Positions 50,687 through 61,270 of a stretch of 64,000 nt of DNA are shown piece by piece. Origin of the DNA: Artemisia argyi (Eukaryota; Streptophyta; Magnoliopsida; Asterales; Asteraceae); contig CM060709.1 in assembly GCA_030686995.1 (NCBI GenBank), positions 129,238,373 to 129,302,372 on the forward strand, given 5' to 3'. A model generated the notes under the pieces. It was not told the origin of the DNA, searched no databases, and worked only from the letters and a program-made list of their open reading frames with translations. A program made the translations under genes and the position numbers. Numbering within the stretch: position 1 is the stretch's first letter; each line of letters starts with the position of its first letter.

Positions 50687-53600
50687 TCACAATTGTGTTG
50701 ACTCACTTGGCGATTTTGGCTTTTCTCTTGATCCTATTCTTCCTTTGACCTCCACCATTCCCAGTAGATTGTGATACATGACTTGCTTGTGTTCCAACTT
50801 GATGACTTGGCCCTCCTGCTACCTCACTTCTTGTGTTCCAACTGGCTGGCTTGGCCCTGCTCCCACCTCTGTTGCAGAAGATCCCACTGGCTGAGTAGAT
50901 CTTTCTAGTACTTCATCTGGTACTCCTTCCCTTCTAGTACCTCTCCCTTGGTTGACTCTTCGTCCCGTACAAGCTCTCTTATTGTGACCCTACCCACCAC
51001 ATGCACCACATTTGACATTCTTGCCCTTTTTTTACAGCTTCCCATTCTTCACCATTGATTTTTTCATAACCTGTTCAGAAATCTCATCCCTTGACACTCA
51101 TCTCTTCTTCCGTGGTCTCCCAACTGGAACATGGTAGTGAGGTGGCTTTAGTTCACTAGGGATAGGGCATTTGGGCTAAAAGTGTCGACCAGCAATTCCT
51201 TCAATCTTGTGTTGATACATCGCCCTCCATGTGGTTAACCAATAACATTGGTGCACATAATCCTCTGGGATCACAACCATGTTGTCAGTTGATTCCTTGT
51301 TGTGTTTAGCCATGTCTTTGATAGCCGCAACAGCATGCTTACATGGAATACCAGTGTGTTCCCATCTCCTACATGTGCATTCCATTTTCGGCATATTCAC
51401 AACACATTGGTCACCCCAACCTCCCGCACACTGGTATGTATCCCTCCCACTCCATAAAACCTTATACTCATTTGCTTCCTCCTTGATGGTTTCTAAAATT
51501 TTAGTTGCTGTTGGGGTTAAGAGACCTTCACATCTGTCTATTACATGCTGCACACTAACACTTCTCTTCACAAGATACTGCCTGATGTACTCCAAACAAC
51601 CAATGATTGGTTGATCTCTGCCGCCCACCAACTTGCTATTGAACGATTCACATAAGTTGTTAAGAAGGATGTCACATTTAGCTCTCCCTGTAACCAATAT
51701 ATCAATATCAACATCACTTTTAATCTTATTAATATTACAGATGACAGTCATAATATCAACATCATTTTCAACCTTATTAATAGTACAGATGAAAGTCATA
51801 ATATGTGTATAGTGTACCTGAAAAATGTGACCTTGACCATGATGATGCTGGTATCTTCTTTAACCAGTCATAAGCTTTAGAGTCGATTGATTTTAGCTCT
51901 TCCATTCCTCTATTAAACTCAGGGATTGTTGATGCTCTAGCACACCTCCAAACAAGCTCCTTAATACTCTCTCCCTTAAATAACTGCTTCATGTTGTCAT
52001 ATATGTGTCGCACACAGAAACGGTGTTCAGCAGCAGGAAACAGTTCTGCAATGGCTGGTAATATTCCATGTAGATTGGTACAAAACATAATATGTGAATG
52101 AGGATTGAATTAGGTTGGAAATCAACTAATTGAATTTACACAATGTTTATACCTTTTGTCTGTCGGATATAAAGGTGAAGTTTGAATTTGGTTGCAAATC
52201 AAGGTCATCTCCAAGATTGCTAAGGAACCATAACCATGAACTCTTGGACTCAGCTTCAACCACTGCGTAAGCAACTGGATAGAGGCCATTATTGCTATTG
52301 ACACCAACAGCAGTTAAGACTTGACCAGTGTGATGTCCTTTGATAAACGCCCCATCCAGCCCTAGTATGTCCCTTCTGCCTGCTTTGTGACCTTTTTTCA
52401 ATGCACCAATACAAACATAGATCCGTCTGAAAACCCTTGAAGAAACACTTGAATCAGGGTTTGCTTCAACTTGAATCTTCACAGTTGTATCAGGGTTTCT
52501 ATTCTTCAATTCCAAAGCGTAATCCCTAAGATTGGCATACTGTTCTTCATGGTCGCTGTCAATTTGTTTCTGAGCAAATTCCCTTGCTCTTGATATCTTT
52601 GTGGTAGGGACATCTTCATTTATTTCCATTGCTATTGCAGCTGTCGGGGCTGTGTGGTCCCTAACAAGAATTTTAGCAACCTCGGATGAAAGAAATCGTT
52701 CAGTCAACAATTTAATTTTTCTTGTTTGTAGGTATTTATGTTCATCGTTTAATGTTTTCACACTCCAACTCCTTTCATCACCCACTTTTGACACATGTAG
52801 GGACCATTCGCACATGGCCTTGTTATTTTTTTTTTGTAGGTTTTGGAACTTGCAAATTTGCCCTTTGACTGCGAAGAAGAAGCTGATGGTTGACTACTTC
52901 TTGTATCCTTTCTGCCATAACCCACAACAGTCCCTCTACACATCGCTCGAATCCTTTCTTGGTCACACTTTTCAATCCTAATATCTCTTCGGGACTCCAA
53001 CGCATAGATTCTGAGCTTATCTCTTTTAACCTTATCTTGCGTAGGTTGACAAATTTGTTATTATTGGCTTCTTCATCACTATGAAATCATCATCAAAGTT
53101 ATAGCCACTATCATGATCCGTATAATTTGCCATACACTCATCAGCTAACTTTGATACATTCTCAAAGTGGGGATCAAAATCAAACTTAAAGTCCGTCATT
53201 TCCACTTGTGGCTCAATAGGGGCTCTCACATTATCCTCTTCATCTTCAAACTCAGACACATGTACAACATGTTCTTCCTCATTTACCTGCTGTGTTGAGG
53301 TGCCCACATCATCCCTTTCAACATCATCGCTTTCAACATCATCCCTTTCCACATCATCCCTTTCCACTACTTCTTCTAAATCAACATAGTTTTTGTTGAG
53401 CTCTAAAACCACATCCTCACTCTGGTCAAGTTCTACAACCATGTCTATAATCAAGTCGTCTCCCACACCAACATTATCTCCAGGACTGGCAAACTGGTAC
53501 AAGTCGTCATCTGTAAGTTGAGATTGTTGCTCAACTTGTTCTGGGCCATCAACGCCACTCACAGGTGGTTGCGCAGCATGAGTGTCTGTGTCACCAACAA

Positions 53601-54371
53601 CTCGGCTTACATGTGGTTGCGCAGAAGGAGTGTCTGTGTCATCCAACACTTCATCAATTATTTGGGTTTCATCTTCAGCTTGTTGTTCTCGACCAGCAAT
53701 CATAGGCACAGGTGATTGACCATTGGTACCATCAATTGAAGTCTCAACTTGTTCTGGATCGATGGTAGGATCATTTGAAGGCTCCACCCGTACTTCATCC
53801 GTTATTTTACATTTTCGGCCTCTTTTGGGTCTTCTGCGTTTCAACTCAACATACACCTCAATCTCTCTATGCGTTGGAATCAAATCCAACATTTTCATCA
53901 CATCCTCATCAGACTTCAACGGGTACAACCCAACATCCAAAGTCTCGCCTAGTATCCTATAATAATAGCCTGCAACCCCACCTTTGACACCTATGTCATC
54001 TACCAACTCTTCAAAGGCGTAAAAGCTAAACAAGTCATAATCCACACAATCATACCACGCAATAACTGGATCAACATACATCCTTCCTGGTGGTGGCGTA
54101 AATTTTCCACCGTGGGTTACTTTCATAGTGAAGTAGGTCGGCTTTGATTCTGTATGCAAACAATAAACATCAACACACACACACACACTAACAACATGAA
54201 AAATCAACTTAATGTATAATCCACATCCTATTCGTACTGTTCATTACAATCACATATCACTGTAGATAAAAAAATCGATACAATTAACAATGCCCAAAAC
54301 ATACCGTAAAGTTGATGAAGATTAGGGATCGGGGAAGATCGTTCGCGGTTTTTCCCAAATAAATTAGCCAT
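50687..54371 (-). pseudogene. MULE transposase (mudrA-like), multi-exon, decayed
   Basis: Exon 1 begins at ATG 54371 (MANLFGKNRERSSPIPNLHQ) with a GTATG donor at 54304. Exon 2 starts at 54149 and encodes a PB1-like N-terminus (THGGKFTPPPGRMYVDPVIA) and a long acidic region with ERDDV repeats. Then come a Cys/His MuDR N-terminal zinc-finger-like region, the MULE transposase core with LDGAF (about 52350), SDRQK (about 52150) and NNLCESFN (about 51645) supplying the D-D-E residues, a SWIM finger (CTCRRWEHTGIPCKH, about 51320-51375) and a CxxCxxxxHxxxxC zinc knuckle (about 50969-51010). Introns interrupt at 52146 and about 51820-51695. Frameshifts lie near 53030 and in an A10 run at 52826-52835. 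Five in-frame stops break the C-terminal 480 bp. The mudrA role is to bind the TIRs and excise the element. Confidence 0.9.
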
Positions 54372-54505
54372 CTTCTTCACTTTTTTCCGGTTCGGAAATC
54401 GTGATTGGAAACTTTAGGGCAAAAAATGCGATTGACTTTGGGCAAGAGAGTGTTTGGATCAGGGGATTAATGTGCTTGTTCGGTAGGTCTAATATTGGTT
54501 TAGGC

Positions 54506-54691
54506 GGGAACCGTGAAATGACGATACTTCCCTCATGGACGTGGCACTTAACGGGAAAACTAACGAAAAAGGCCTCTCGGTGGCGATTTTGCGAAAATGT
54601 GGAATGTTGGTGTCTTTTTTGCGCTACTTTTTGTCTCGGTCCCATTTTTGCAATTTCGTGGAACGTGAAGGACCATTTTTGCAATTTACCC
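54506..54691 (-). repeat. Right TIR of the MULE
   Basis: Inverted copy of 49475-49660, ending GCAATTTACCC. It would hold the promoter of the transposase gene, whose start codon is 135 bp inward. Confidence 0.92.
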
Positions 54692-54714
54692 TAAAGGTAA
54701 CAAAGATGTTATAA

Positions 54715-54930
54715 CCACTCAAGGGTGGCTTAGTAGCAAAAAGGTTTGCGATTATTACTCTAAAATGTGTGAAGTTCCAAGTTCAATTCCTTTTAAGTGC
54801 AAACAACCTTGAAAACGCCAACCTCCTGAAAAGGGAGGGCATTACCTGGTTTGAGTCTGTGTGGCGGTGGGTTCAAACCCGTGGATTAATCGGCCAAAAG
54901 GTCGGAAACCATGTTTACCCCATACAAAAA

Positions 54931-54973
<43 letters not shown>
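54715..54973 (+). mobile_element. tRNA-derived SINE with poly(A) tail
   Basis: A box TGGCTTAGTAGC (54726-54737) and B box AGTTCAATTCC (54780-54790), then an unrelated body with GGAGGGCATTACCTGGTTTG and GTCGGAAACCATGTTTACCC, and a tail of about 45 A ending at 54973. About 255 bp. No clear target duplication. It begins within about 20 bp of the MULE duplication. Confidence 0.75.
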
Positions 54974-54976
<3 letters not shown>

Positions 54977-55243
54977 CTGGTGCTTTAGCCCTGTGTTATT
55001 CAACTTGGTAATAGGGGTGAGCAAACGGATCGGATGGACCGGACCGACCACATTTGATTCGGTCCTCGGTCTAAGCTTTTTGGTTAATTCGATCTTCGGT
55101 CCGGTCGCTCCTGCCACTTAAGTTTCTTTTTAATAAATTTTTTAATATTTGCAAGCATTAACAATTTAATAAAAATATTTTCAATGTTAAAAAAGGGTAA
55201 TGCCAATTTACTCCAATAAATAGGTATTTTGGATAATTTTTTG
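54974..55243. other. Intergenic, CGG-containing repeat remnant
   Basis: 55015-55120 carries repeated CGGACCGG/TTCGGTC motifs (GGACCGGACCGACC, TTCGGTCCGGTC), probably a decayed transposon end. No gene. Confidence 0.4.
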
Positions 55244-55252
55244 AGTAGTCAA

Positions 55253-55841
55253 CAGGGCTGTAAACAAACTGAATGTTCAGTGAACATTTCATGAACCATT
55301 CGGTAAAAAGTTCGTTTATGTTCGTTCGTTTATTAAATGAACGAACATGAACAATATTTTACGTTCGTTTAGTTAAATGAACGAACATGAACAAAAGTCT
55401 CATTCGTTCATTTATGTTTGTGAACGTCCGATTAGGCGTTCGTTAAAGCTCGTTTATGTTTATTTATCTATTTATGTTCATATATCATATATTCAAAAAA
55501 TAATTTTTTTTTTCAAAAAATATATCATATATTTTAATTTTATAATTTTAAAAATTGGTTTATTTAAACAAAGCAACACTTATAAAACAATGTATCGTGA
55601 AGAATTCAATAAAGTTTATGATTGTTTGTCTATTTTCATTTATTTTCTATCGTTTATATTCGTTTAGTGTCTTAATGAACGAACATAAACGAACATGAAC
55701 AATTCATTTTCTTAATAAACGAACATGAACAAGAAAATTCGTCCGTTTAAGCGTCCGTGTCCGTTTATTTGTCCGGTTAAAATTAAATGAACGAACATGA
55801 ACAGGGCTCCATTCGTGTTCGTCCGGTTCATTTACAGCCCT
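55253..55841. mobile_element. Non-autonomous hAT element rich in GTTCGTTTA motifs
   Basis: Ends AGGGCTGTAAACAAAC and GTTCATTTACAGCCCT, flanked by the direct repeat AGTAGTCAA (55244-55252 and 55842-55850, of which eight bases are the likely duplication). The interior has at least ten copies of AACGAACATGAAC or its complement, probably subterminal transposase sites. About 589 bp, no ORF. Confidence 0.85.
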
Positions 55842-55850
55842 AGTAGTCAA

Positions 55851-56519
55851 AGATGCTGGTTAGAATACGGAGTTAGTTCTCGTTGTTGCCATAACGACGT
55901 ATCACCTTTTAGGCTTTTACATGCCCTGTCCCGTGGCTCAGTGTTAATTTACATTGTATCATTCCTCGCAAAATTTCAAAAGCTAAAAGTTACCTATTTG
56001 TTCATGATATTTGTTGATTTTATTCTTTTAAATCTGCAAAAAGGGTATTTTAGACATTCTTTTAAGAGTGAAACATGTTTGTGCATTTTACATAAAAAGA
56101 AAAATGATTTGTAAACCTAAATGATTTGCCTAAAAATAGACCTACAGCTATTATATGTTTTTTTTTGTTTTTGTTTTTTTTTTATCCACAAGGTACTTTA
56201 GGCTGGCCGTGATGTGATTGACTTAGGACCGATGACAAACAACGCTACATAAGTTTTCTCTCTCACAACTTAATGACCAACAAGCTGTAATGCAATGATC
56301 GAGGACACCAATTTTATTTTATTTTTCATTTTCACTTTTTTAAAAAATAAATTTAGATTTCAATAATAATTAAAAACATTACATTAATTATTTAGATAAA
56401 GTTGAAAAAAATATTACATAAAATTAGAAACTTAAATCACAAATTAGTATTTGTTCAACGTCAAATATGTTCCACTAAATCAGCTTTAAGGCTTACATGG
56501 GTTGTTTCGTTGTGTATAA
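55851..56519. other. Intergenic
   Basis: AT-rich, no recognisable gene. The 3' half may belong to the decayed Harbinger element that follows. Confidence 0.4.
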
Positions 56520-56800
56520 CTCTAATAACTTGTAATGTTTCTTCAAGCTTTCTTACGGGATAATCATCACGATGTTTCTCCTCTGGGTAAAAGCCGGAAG
56601 AGATTGCCTTCCTTCCCTTTGTCTTTTAGAATCATATTATGTAATATGATCCATGTGTACATCATATTCGTTATTTTCTTTAGCATCATCGGTCGTGTGG
56701 GATTATAGCCCACTTTTTATTTAGCACGCCAAACGTTTACTCCACATCTTTGGTGTTTTCGGAACGAACAACGATGTACACATTATACGTCAATGGCCTA
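56520..56800 (-). pseudogene. PIF/Harbinger transposase (DDE_4 type) relic
   Basis: The minus-strand translation shows KDVE, a stop, then TFGVLNKKWAII, and in the same region NMMYTWIILHNMILKDKGKE. These match the C-terminal KDVERAFGVLQ.RWAII and MYACIILHNMI.ED blocks of Harbinger nucleases. Stops and missing spacers show it is dead. No upstream catalytic blocks or Myb-like partner are visible. Confidence 0.7.
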
Positions 56801-57262
56801 TTTTTAGCATATATTTATAATTTTAAACTGTATCCTTATGTGAAGCATATATTTTTGTCTAAAAGATTAAACAAAACACATATCTCATGAAAAACTATAT
56901 TTTTAGCTGGAAATATTGTTTTAGGCAAAGTAAACGTTGTAGATTGCTTTAGAAAAGCAAACATCATGCTCATATATATATTTTTTTAAAAAGTTCTACA
57001 TGACATAAAATCTTATAAAGAAAGTATTTAGAACTTCATGGATCATAAAATGTTTTAAAAACTCAATAGTTATACTTAGAGGAATAGAAAATTTATTTAA
57101 ACTTGTATAAGATTGGATGTTTCCTTTGATCAATATAAAAACAAAAGCATAATCTAATAATAGTTAACTATTTTTACACATACTTAAATTCCGATGTTAA
57201 AAGACATGTTTAAAAAATCTAGCATAGGATCATCAAATTTCACCGGACGGCCCTGACTGTAA

Positions 57263-57615
57263 GAGCAAAAGGTACCATAACCTTAGGTTAAAGTTTCACC
57301 CACTGCCACGTCAGCGCCACATCAGCTTTAAAATTTTCACATTTAACTAAAAAAAAACACCCCTTATCATAACTAAACTTTATCCCGAGGTTAAAGGGGG
57401 GAGGGGGGTTGTGGCTAATGAGCTTTAACGAGGTTAAAGGGGGGGGGGGGGGGGGTAAAGTGATTTTTTTTATTCAACTTAGCCTTTAACACGAGGTTAA
57501 AGGGTTAACCTGCCACGTTAACGAGACTTTAACCAAGGGGCGGTGTGGTTAATGAGCCTTTAACAAGCAAAGGTGAAAGTTTAACCACCTCAAATGGTTA
57601 TGACACCGAATGCTC
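57263..57615. mobile_element. Harbinger-type MITE with G-rich core
   Basis: Ends GAGCAAAAGGTACCATAACC and GGTTATGACACCGAATGCTC (inverted, about 16 of 20), flanked by TAA (57260-57262 and 57616-57618). It contains several GAGGTTAAAG units and a 16-17 base G run near 57439. 353 bp. Confidence 0.8.
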
Positions 57616-57618
57616 TAA

Positions 57619-57940
57619 CTATTGATCTTATTGGTTCTGATCCACAGGGTATATTAAGCATTTTACTAAGATATATTGACTTTGGTTAGGCTAGGCATGC
57701 ACTAGTTAGTGGATGTTGTAGTGATTTGCAGATATCATCCCAAAAAGATTATACCATGGCTACTGCGGATATTGTGGATGCTGAAGTGAGGGAACTTAAA
57801 ATGGTGTAACATATGAGGATCTCGAATATATGAATGATTGAATTTGAATCATTCAGAATTATGATAATTAACAAACAATTCATTCATGTAAATCACAAAC
57901 AAAATCAACAAATGGATTCACATGTAACTAATTTCAAGTT
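57619..57940. other. Unassigned sequence left of element B
   Basis: No clear gene. A short frame near 57757 (MATADIVDAEVRELKMV) looks gene-like but ends quickly. The five bases before element B (AAGTT, 57936-57940) should be its target duplication; the other copy is outside the window. Confidence 0.4.
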
Positions 57941-58146
57941 TGATGAGGCGAAAAATGAACCACTTTTAAGGGGTCATTTAAGCCCGGAATTGAATTTTTT
58001 TGATCAAATATTACCCTAAATCGTTCCTTTTGTGATTTTAGGTACTTTGGGAGTGAAATCTGGAAAAGGAAACAATTCGGACGTTTTTAGAGCATAAAAG
58101 TGAAGAAAACGCCAAAGACTTAATTTTCCATGTTGAGAACAGTACC

Positions 58147-58362
58147 TGACGGCGTCAAGAGGAATATCCTGACGACGTTAAGAGTAAAAGTGGTGACGAC
58201 CCAGTGCAAACCTGACGGCGTCACAACAAGGGCGTCAAGAGTTAATTTGGTGACGGCCTGCATAAGGTGTATACATGACGGCGTCAGACCCAGATCTAGG
58301 CAGTCCGAGGAACTATTTGGCGGCGAGATGACGGCATCAGACATTTGTTCTTGACGCCGTCA
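58147..58362. promoter_or_regulatory. Array of TGACGGCGTCA palindromes in element B U3
   Basis: Intact TGACGGCGTCA at 58147-58157, 58213-58223 and 58276-58286, and TGACGCCGTCA at 58352-58362. Decayed full sites are at 58170 and 58329, with half sites at 58194, 58231 and 58251. TGACG is the core recognised by plant TGA-type bZIP factors. The last site is 12 bp from the TATA box. Confidence 0.7.
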
Positions 58363-58374
58363 CCTTCTAAACTC

Positions 58375-58382
58375 TATATATA
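58375..58382 (+). promoter_or_regulatory. TATA box of element B LTR promoter
   Basis: CTCTATATATAG directly downstream of the TGACG array. Confidence 0.65.
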
Positions 58383-59368
58383 GTTTTCTATTTTTCATTC
58401 ATTAAGGAGGAACTTGTGTGGAGAACCCTAGGGCCGAACTTTGTAAACCCTAGCTCATATTTTACAGTACTTTCAAGGGTTTTCACCCCTTGAATCCTTT
58501 CATGTGCTATTAAGATAAGTCTTCTCTTTAATTCAATCAATATGTCTATGTGTTGGTTGATTATATCTTTTACTTGTCTTGATTTCAACATGCTAGGCTA
58601 GATTTATCTTGTGTTTGCTTAGATCTAATGAAACCTAGATGTTAATTATGTGTTGATTACTTGTTTATGGTTGTATTGGATGAATGATTTCAATGTTAGG
58701 CTTAAGAAAACTGGCAGATCTCCATTGTGTAACACGCTTGAACGTCTTAGGAAACATGAACCGATGTGTACTAGGTTTTATTGGTTGTATTTAATGCATG
58801 AGTAAATTCTAATGATCCCATGTTAGGAGCTTCTTAGCCGGCTCGACATAGGAGTGAAGTAGGCACTCATAGGATTGGGGAAGTAAGTACGCCATCCCAT
58901 GAATGGTATTAAGGAATACAATCCGTCGTCCACGCAACTATAACAAGAAATTAACGTGTAAAAGATATCTAGGGAGTAGTGAAATCTAAGTAAACACATT
59001 TCTCCCACATATTGCTCACAACTTTAGTTTAATTTAGTTTATTTTCATTTCTAGTATTTTATTTTGATTGCAACTTAGTATTGGGTTAGTTGACTAGCAA
59101 CTAATTCCGCCCCAAATCCTTCAAACCCGAGATTTTAATTTGCTTTCTAAAAAATATAAAAATACAAAAAGAATCATCCCTCATCTCTAGACCTAGTCTT
59201 TAGGTTTTTCTAATCCTAGCGACACTATTCCTAGCTGAACGATCAATCCCCCGGTACTTGTCATTATACTATACTACATCGATCAGGTACACTGCCTGGT
59301 GGGGGTTGTAAGCTTCTCGAGATCCCTCGAGAGGTAAAGCCTGGTGCAATCCCTACGCATCAAGTCTT

Positions 59369-59387
59369 TGGCGCCGCAGCCCGGGGA
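59369..59387 (+). other. Primer binding site of element B (tRNA-Asp-like)
   Basis: TGGCGCCGCAGCCCGGGGA, six bases after the LTR end. Similar to the TGGCGCCGTTGCCGGGGA type but with differences in the middle. Confidence 0.7.
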
Positions 59388-59525
59388 ATAGTTATTGTCT
59401 AGGTTAGAATATCTTTTTATTAGGTCTACTTGCTAGATTCCTTTCTAGTAAGATTTTATTTTTATTTTCTAGGATCTCTTTAGTCTATCTTATTTCTTTG
59501 TTTCCTTTGTTCGTAAACTATCTCG

Positions 59526-60422
59526 ATGGATAACAATAACATTGATCGTTTGATTCCTGTTATTCGTGTTTTTCGTCGTAGGATTTTCCAAATGCCCGCC
59601 CCAATCCCTTTAGTGGAAAATGAGAACCCACCTAACCTCTCGCCTAACCACCACTTTGACAATAACTCTGAGTTAGAGGAGTCTGACCATGATGATGACC
59701 ATAGGGCTAGTCCTTTTTACTATTCAGACTCCGATGTTGATCTTGATGATGGTGATGTGATTAATGAGGATAGGATGGAAGATGAAGTGAACCCTCATAG
59801 GTATGTCGACCCTAGAACAAGGATTGAGAGTGATAGTTCATTCAATATACAATTTCCTTGTAAGATTGGATTTAGGAGCTTGAATGCCTACCTTAACTCA
59901 TCTCTCCCAATGAACATAATCTCGCGTAATGAATATAATAAAATCATGGTAGATGAGTTAGAATACAATGGAGATAATGTTATTTCTAGGGCAATGTCAT
60001 TGCATGTTTTTGTAGGAAGTTTTGTTTATCTTGTTGAGTTTATGGTTATGGAGAATCTAGGAGAATTTATTGATAGTAAGTTAACCCAAGTTGTGTTTGG
60101 GAAACCTTTCAAAAGGTTGACCAACCTTAATGAAAAACTTATGGAAGGGTTAATTACATTCTCGGATGGGGATGAAGATTTTGTCTACCAAATGCCCCGC
60201 ACACACCCTAGGTTCAAGGATTTTTCCATGGAGAAGTGTACTAGGTATCCGCCCATAGAACTTCTAAGTGAGAATGATAAGAGAAAAGGGTTTAAATATA
60301 CTCATGAAAAGAATAAAAGATACTATCGCGGATGTTTAGAGTTAGGAGATGAGTATAAGAAAGATGAGGCGACTATTAGATGGCTCACGCTTGGTTATGT
60401 GAGCATAAGCGATACGCGGTAA
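59526..60422 (+). CDS. Element B ORF: retropepsin-like protein without catalytic aspartate
   Basis: 298 codons, intact. Residues 1-100 are a basic start followed by a strongly acidic region (EESDHDDDH, SDSDVDLDDGD). Residues 106-225 align with the aspartic-protease-like domain of Asteraceae Gypsy polyproteins: FPCKIGFRSLNAYLN (110-124), LHVFVGSFVYLVEFMVME (159-176), VVFGKPF (189-195), GLITFSDGDEDF (208-219). The position that should hold D-x-G (usually IDLGS) reads N-S-S (124-126), so hydrolysis is not expected. Residues 226-298 are basic and resemble the tail of the same region. The start was chosen as the first ATG, 139 nt after the primer site. A structural or nucleic-acid-linked role is inferred. 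Confidence 0.75.
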   Translation: MDNNNIDRLIPVIRVFRRRIFQMPAPIPLVENENPPNLSPNHHFDNNSELEESDHDDDHRASPFYYSDSDVDLDDGDVINEDRMEDEVNPHRYVDPRTRIESDSSFNIQFPCKIGFRSLNAYLNSSLPMNIISRNEYNKIMVDELEYNGDNVISRAMSLHVFVGSFVYLVEFMVMENLGEFIDSKLTQVVFGKPFKRLTNLNEKLMEGLITFSDGDEDFVYQMPRTHPRFKDFSMEKCTRYPPIELLSENDKRKGFKYTHEKNKRYYRGCLELGDEYKKDEATIRWLTLGYVSISDTR

Positions 60423-60432
60423 CCCATGACCT

Positions 60433-60490
60433 TGAGTCTAGCTACAAGACTCGTAAATAAAGAAAAGCGCTTCTTGGGAGGCAACCCATG
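60433..60490 (+). other. Stop-proximal two-hairpin GCGCTT module, element B
   Basis: TGAGTC (60433-60438) pairs with GACTCG (60448-60453, one U-G pair). Then come AAGCGCTT and the hairpin TGGG-AGGCAA-CCCA in AAGCGCTTCTTGGGAGGCAA (60465-60484). Spacing from the stop codon is nearly the same as in element A. Confidence 0.7.
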
Positions 60491-61270
60491 ATTGTGTGTG
60501 ATTTTTATTTTGTTTGTTTGTTATTTGCTTCGATATGCATGCTTTATTTTTATTGTTGATAGATCATGTTTCAAAACTAAAATAGTGAAAATACTTTATT
60601 TTGTTGTTTGGCCTAGTCTTAACTTCACCCAAAGGTATTTTTGCAAAAGATAAGTGTAAGGGGAAACCCCAAATATGTTTTTAAGAAAAAAAACCGATCA
60701 TGATTCTCCACAATATTAAATGAACATGTATATTCGTATTTGTTAGAGTCAAATGCTTGTATCGAGTCATAATGAAGTTTTGCAGGATTTTCCAGGAAGT
60801 AGGACGAAGTTTTTCCAGAAATTTTCCGAAAACTTAACATAAGAAGTTCTGCAGGTCACTTCTGACGGCGTCATGAGTTTACTCTTGACGGCGTCACGTG
60901 TAAAAATCTGGAAATTTTACCAGTTTTGTTTTTCTAACGGAGTCTTAAAGTTTTTGTTGAATTATTAGTTTTATAATCTCCAGGAAATCTGCAAACATCA
61001 TTCCACAAAGCACTATATCTTATTTTGTTTTCTAGGATTTATTAGCATATATAGATTGCCGCCGATTTTATGCGAGGTTGCCTTGTCTGTTTTATCAGGA
61101 TTTACAGGTTATGTATGACAAGAAGATGATTATTTTCTGGAAGGGAAGCTTTGATTGTTCATTTTCTTGGAGGAAGATCTAACCTGGCCACTTTATTATC
61201 CATACCGAGCGAATCAGGAGAGTATTTGATTTCATTCGTTTTACTTATTTCACTTTTATATTCTTTACTT
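60491..61270 (+). other. Non-coding interior of element B, part 1
   Basis: No ORF. Two more TGACGGCGTCA palindromes occur at 60863-60873 and 60886-60896, the second overlapping a CACGTG G-box (60895-60900). Confidence 0.65.

Larger units (their letters stand above)
49475..54691 (-). mobile_element. Two-gene Mutator-like element (MULE)
   Basis: Terminal inverted repeats 49475-49660 and 54506-54691 (about 186 bp) start GGGTAAATTGCAAAAATGGT. A perfect 9-bp duplication TAAAGGTAA (49466-49474 and 54692-54700) flanks the element. Inside are a mudrA-type transposase gene reading leftward from the right TIR and a GRF zinc-finger gene reading rightward from the left TIR. Both are broken by stops or frameshifts, so the copy is inactive, yet the perfect duplication and well-kept TIRs suggest a fairly recent insertion. 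Confidence 0.95.
57941..59362 (+). mobile_element. Element B 5' LTR (1422 bp)
   Basis: Starts TGATGAGGCGAAAAATGAAC. U3 carries a cluster of TGACG palindromes at 58147-58362 and a TATA box at 58375-58382. A TTCAAGGG/CCCTTGAA hairpin at 58472-58494 lies in the presumed R region. Confidence 0.92.

Noticed and set aside
58120..58354. 74-codon frames on both strands of element B LTR, repeated at 63079-63313
   Set aside because: They overlap the TGACG palindrome array. Open frames in both strands follow from the palindromic CG-rich sequence.
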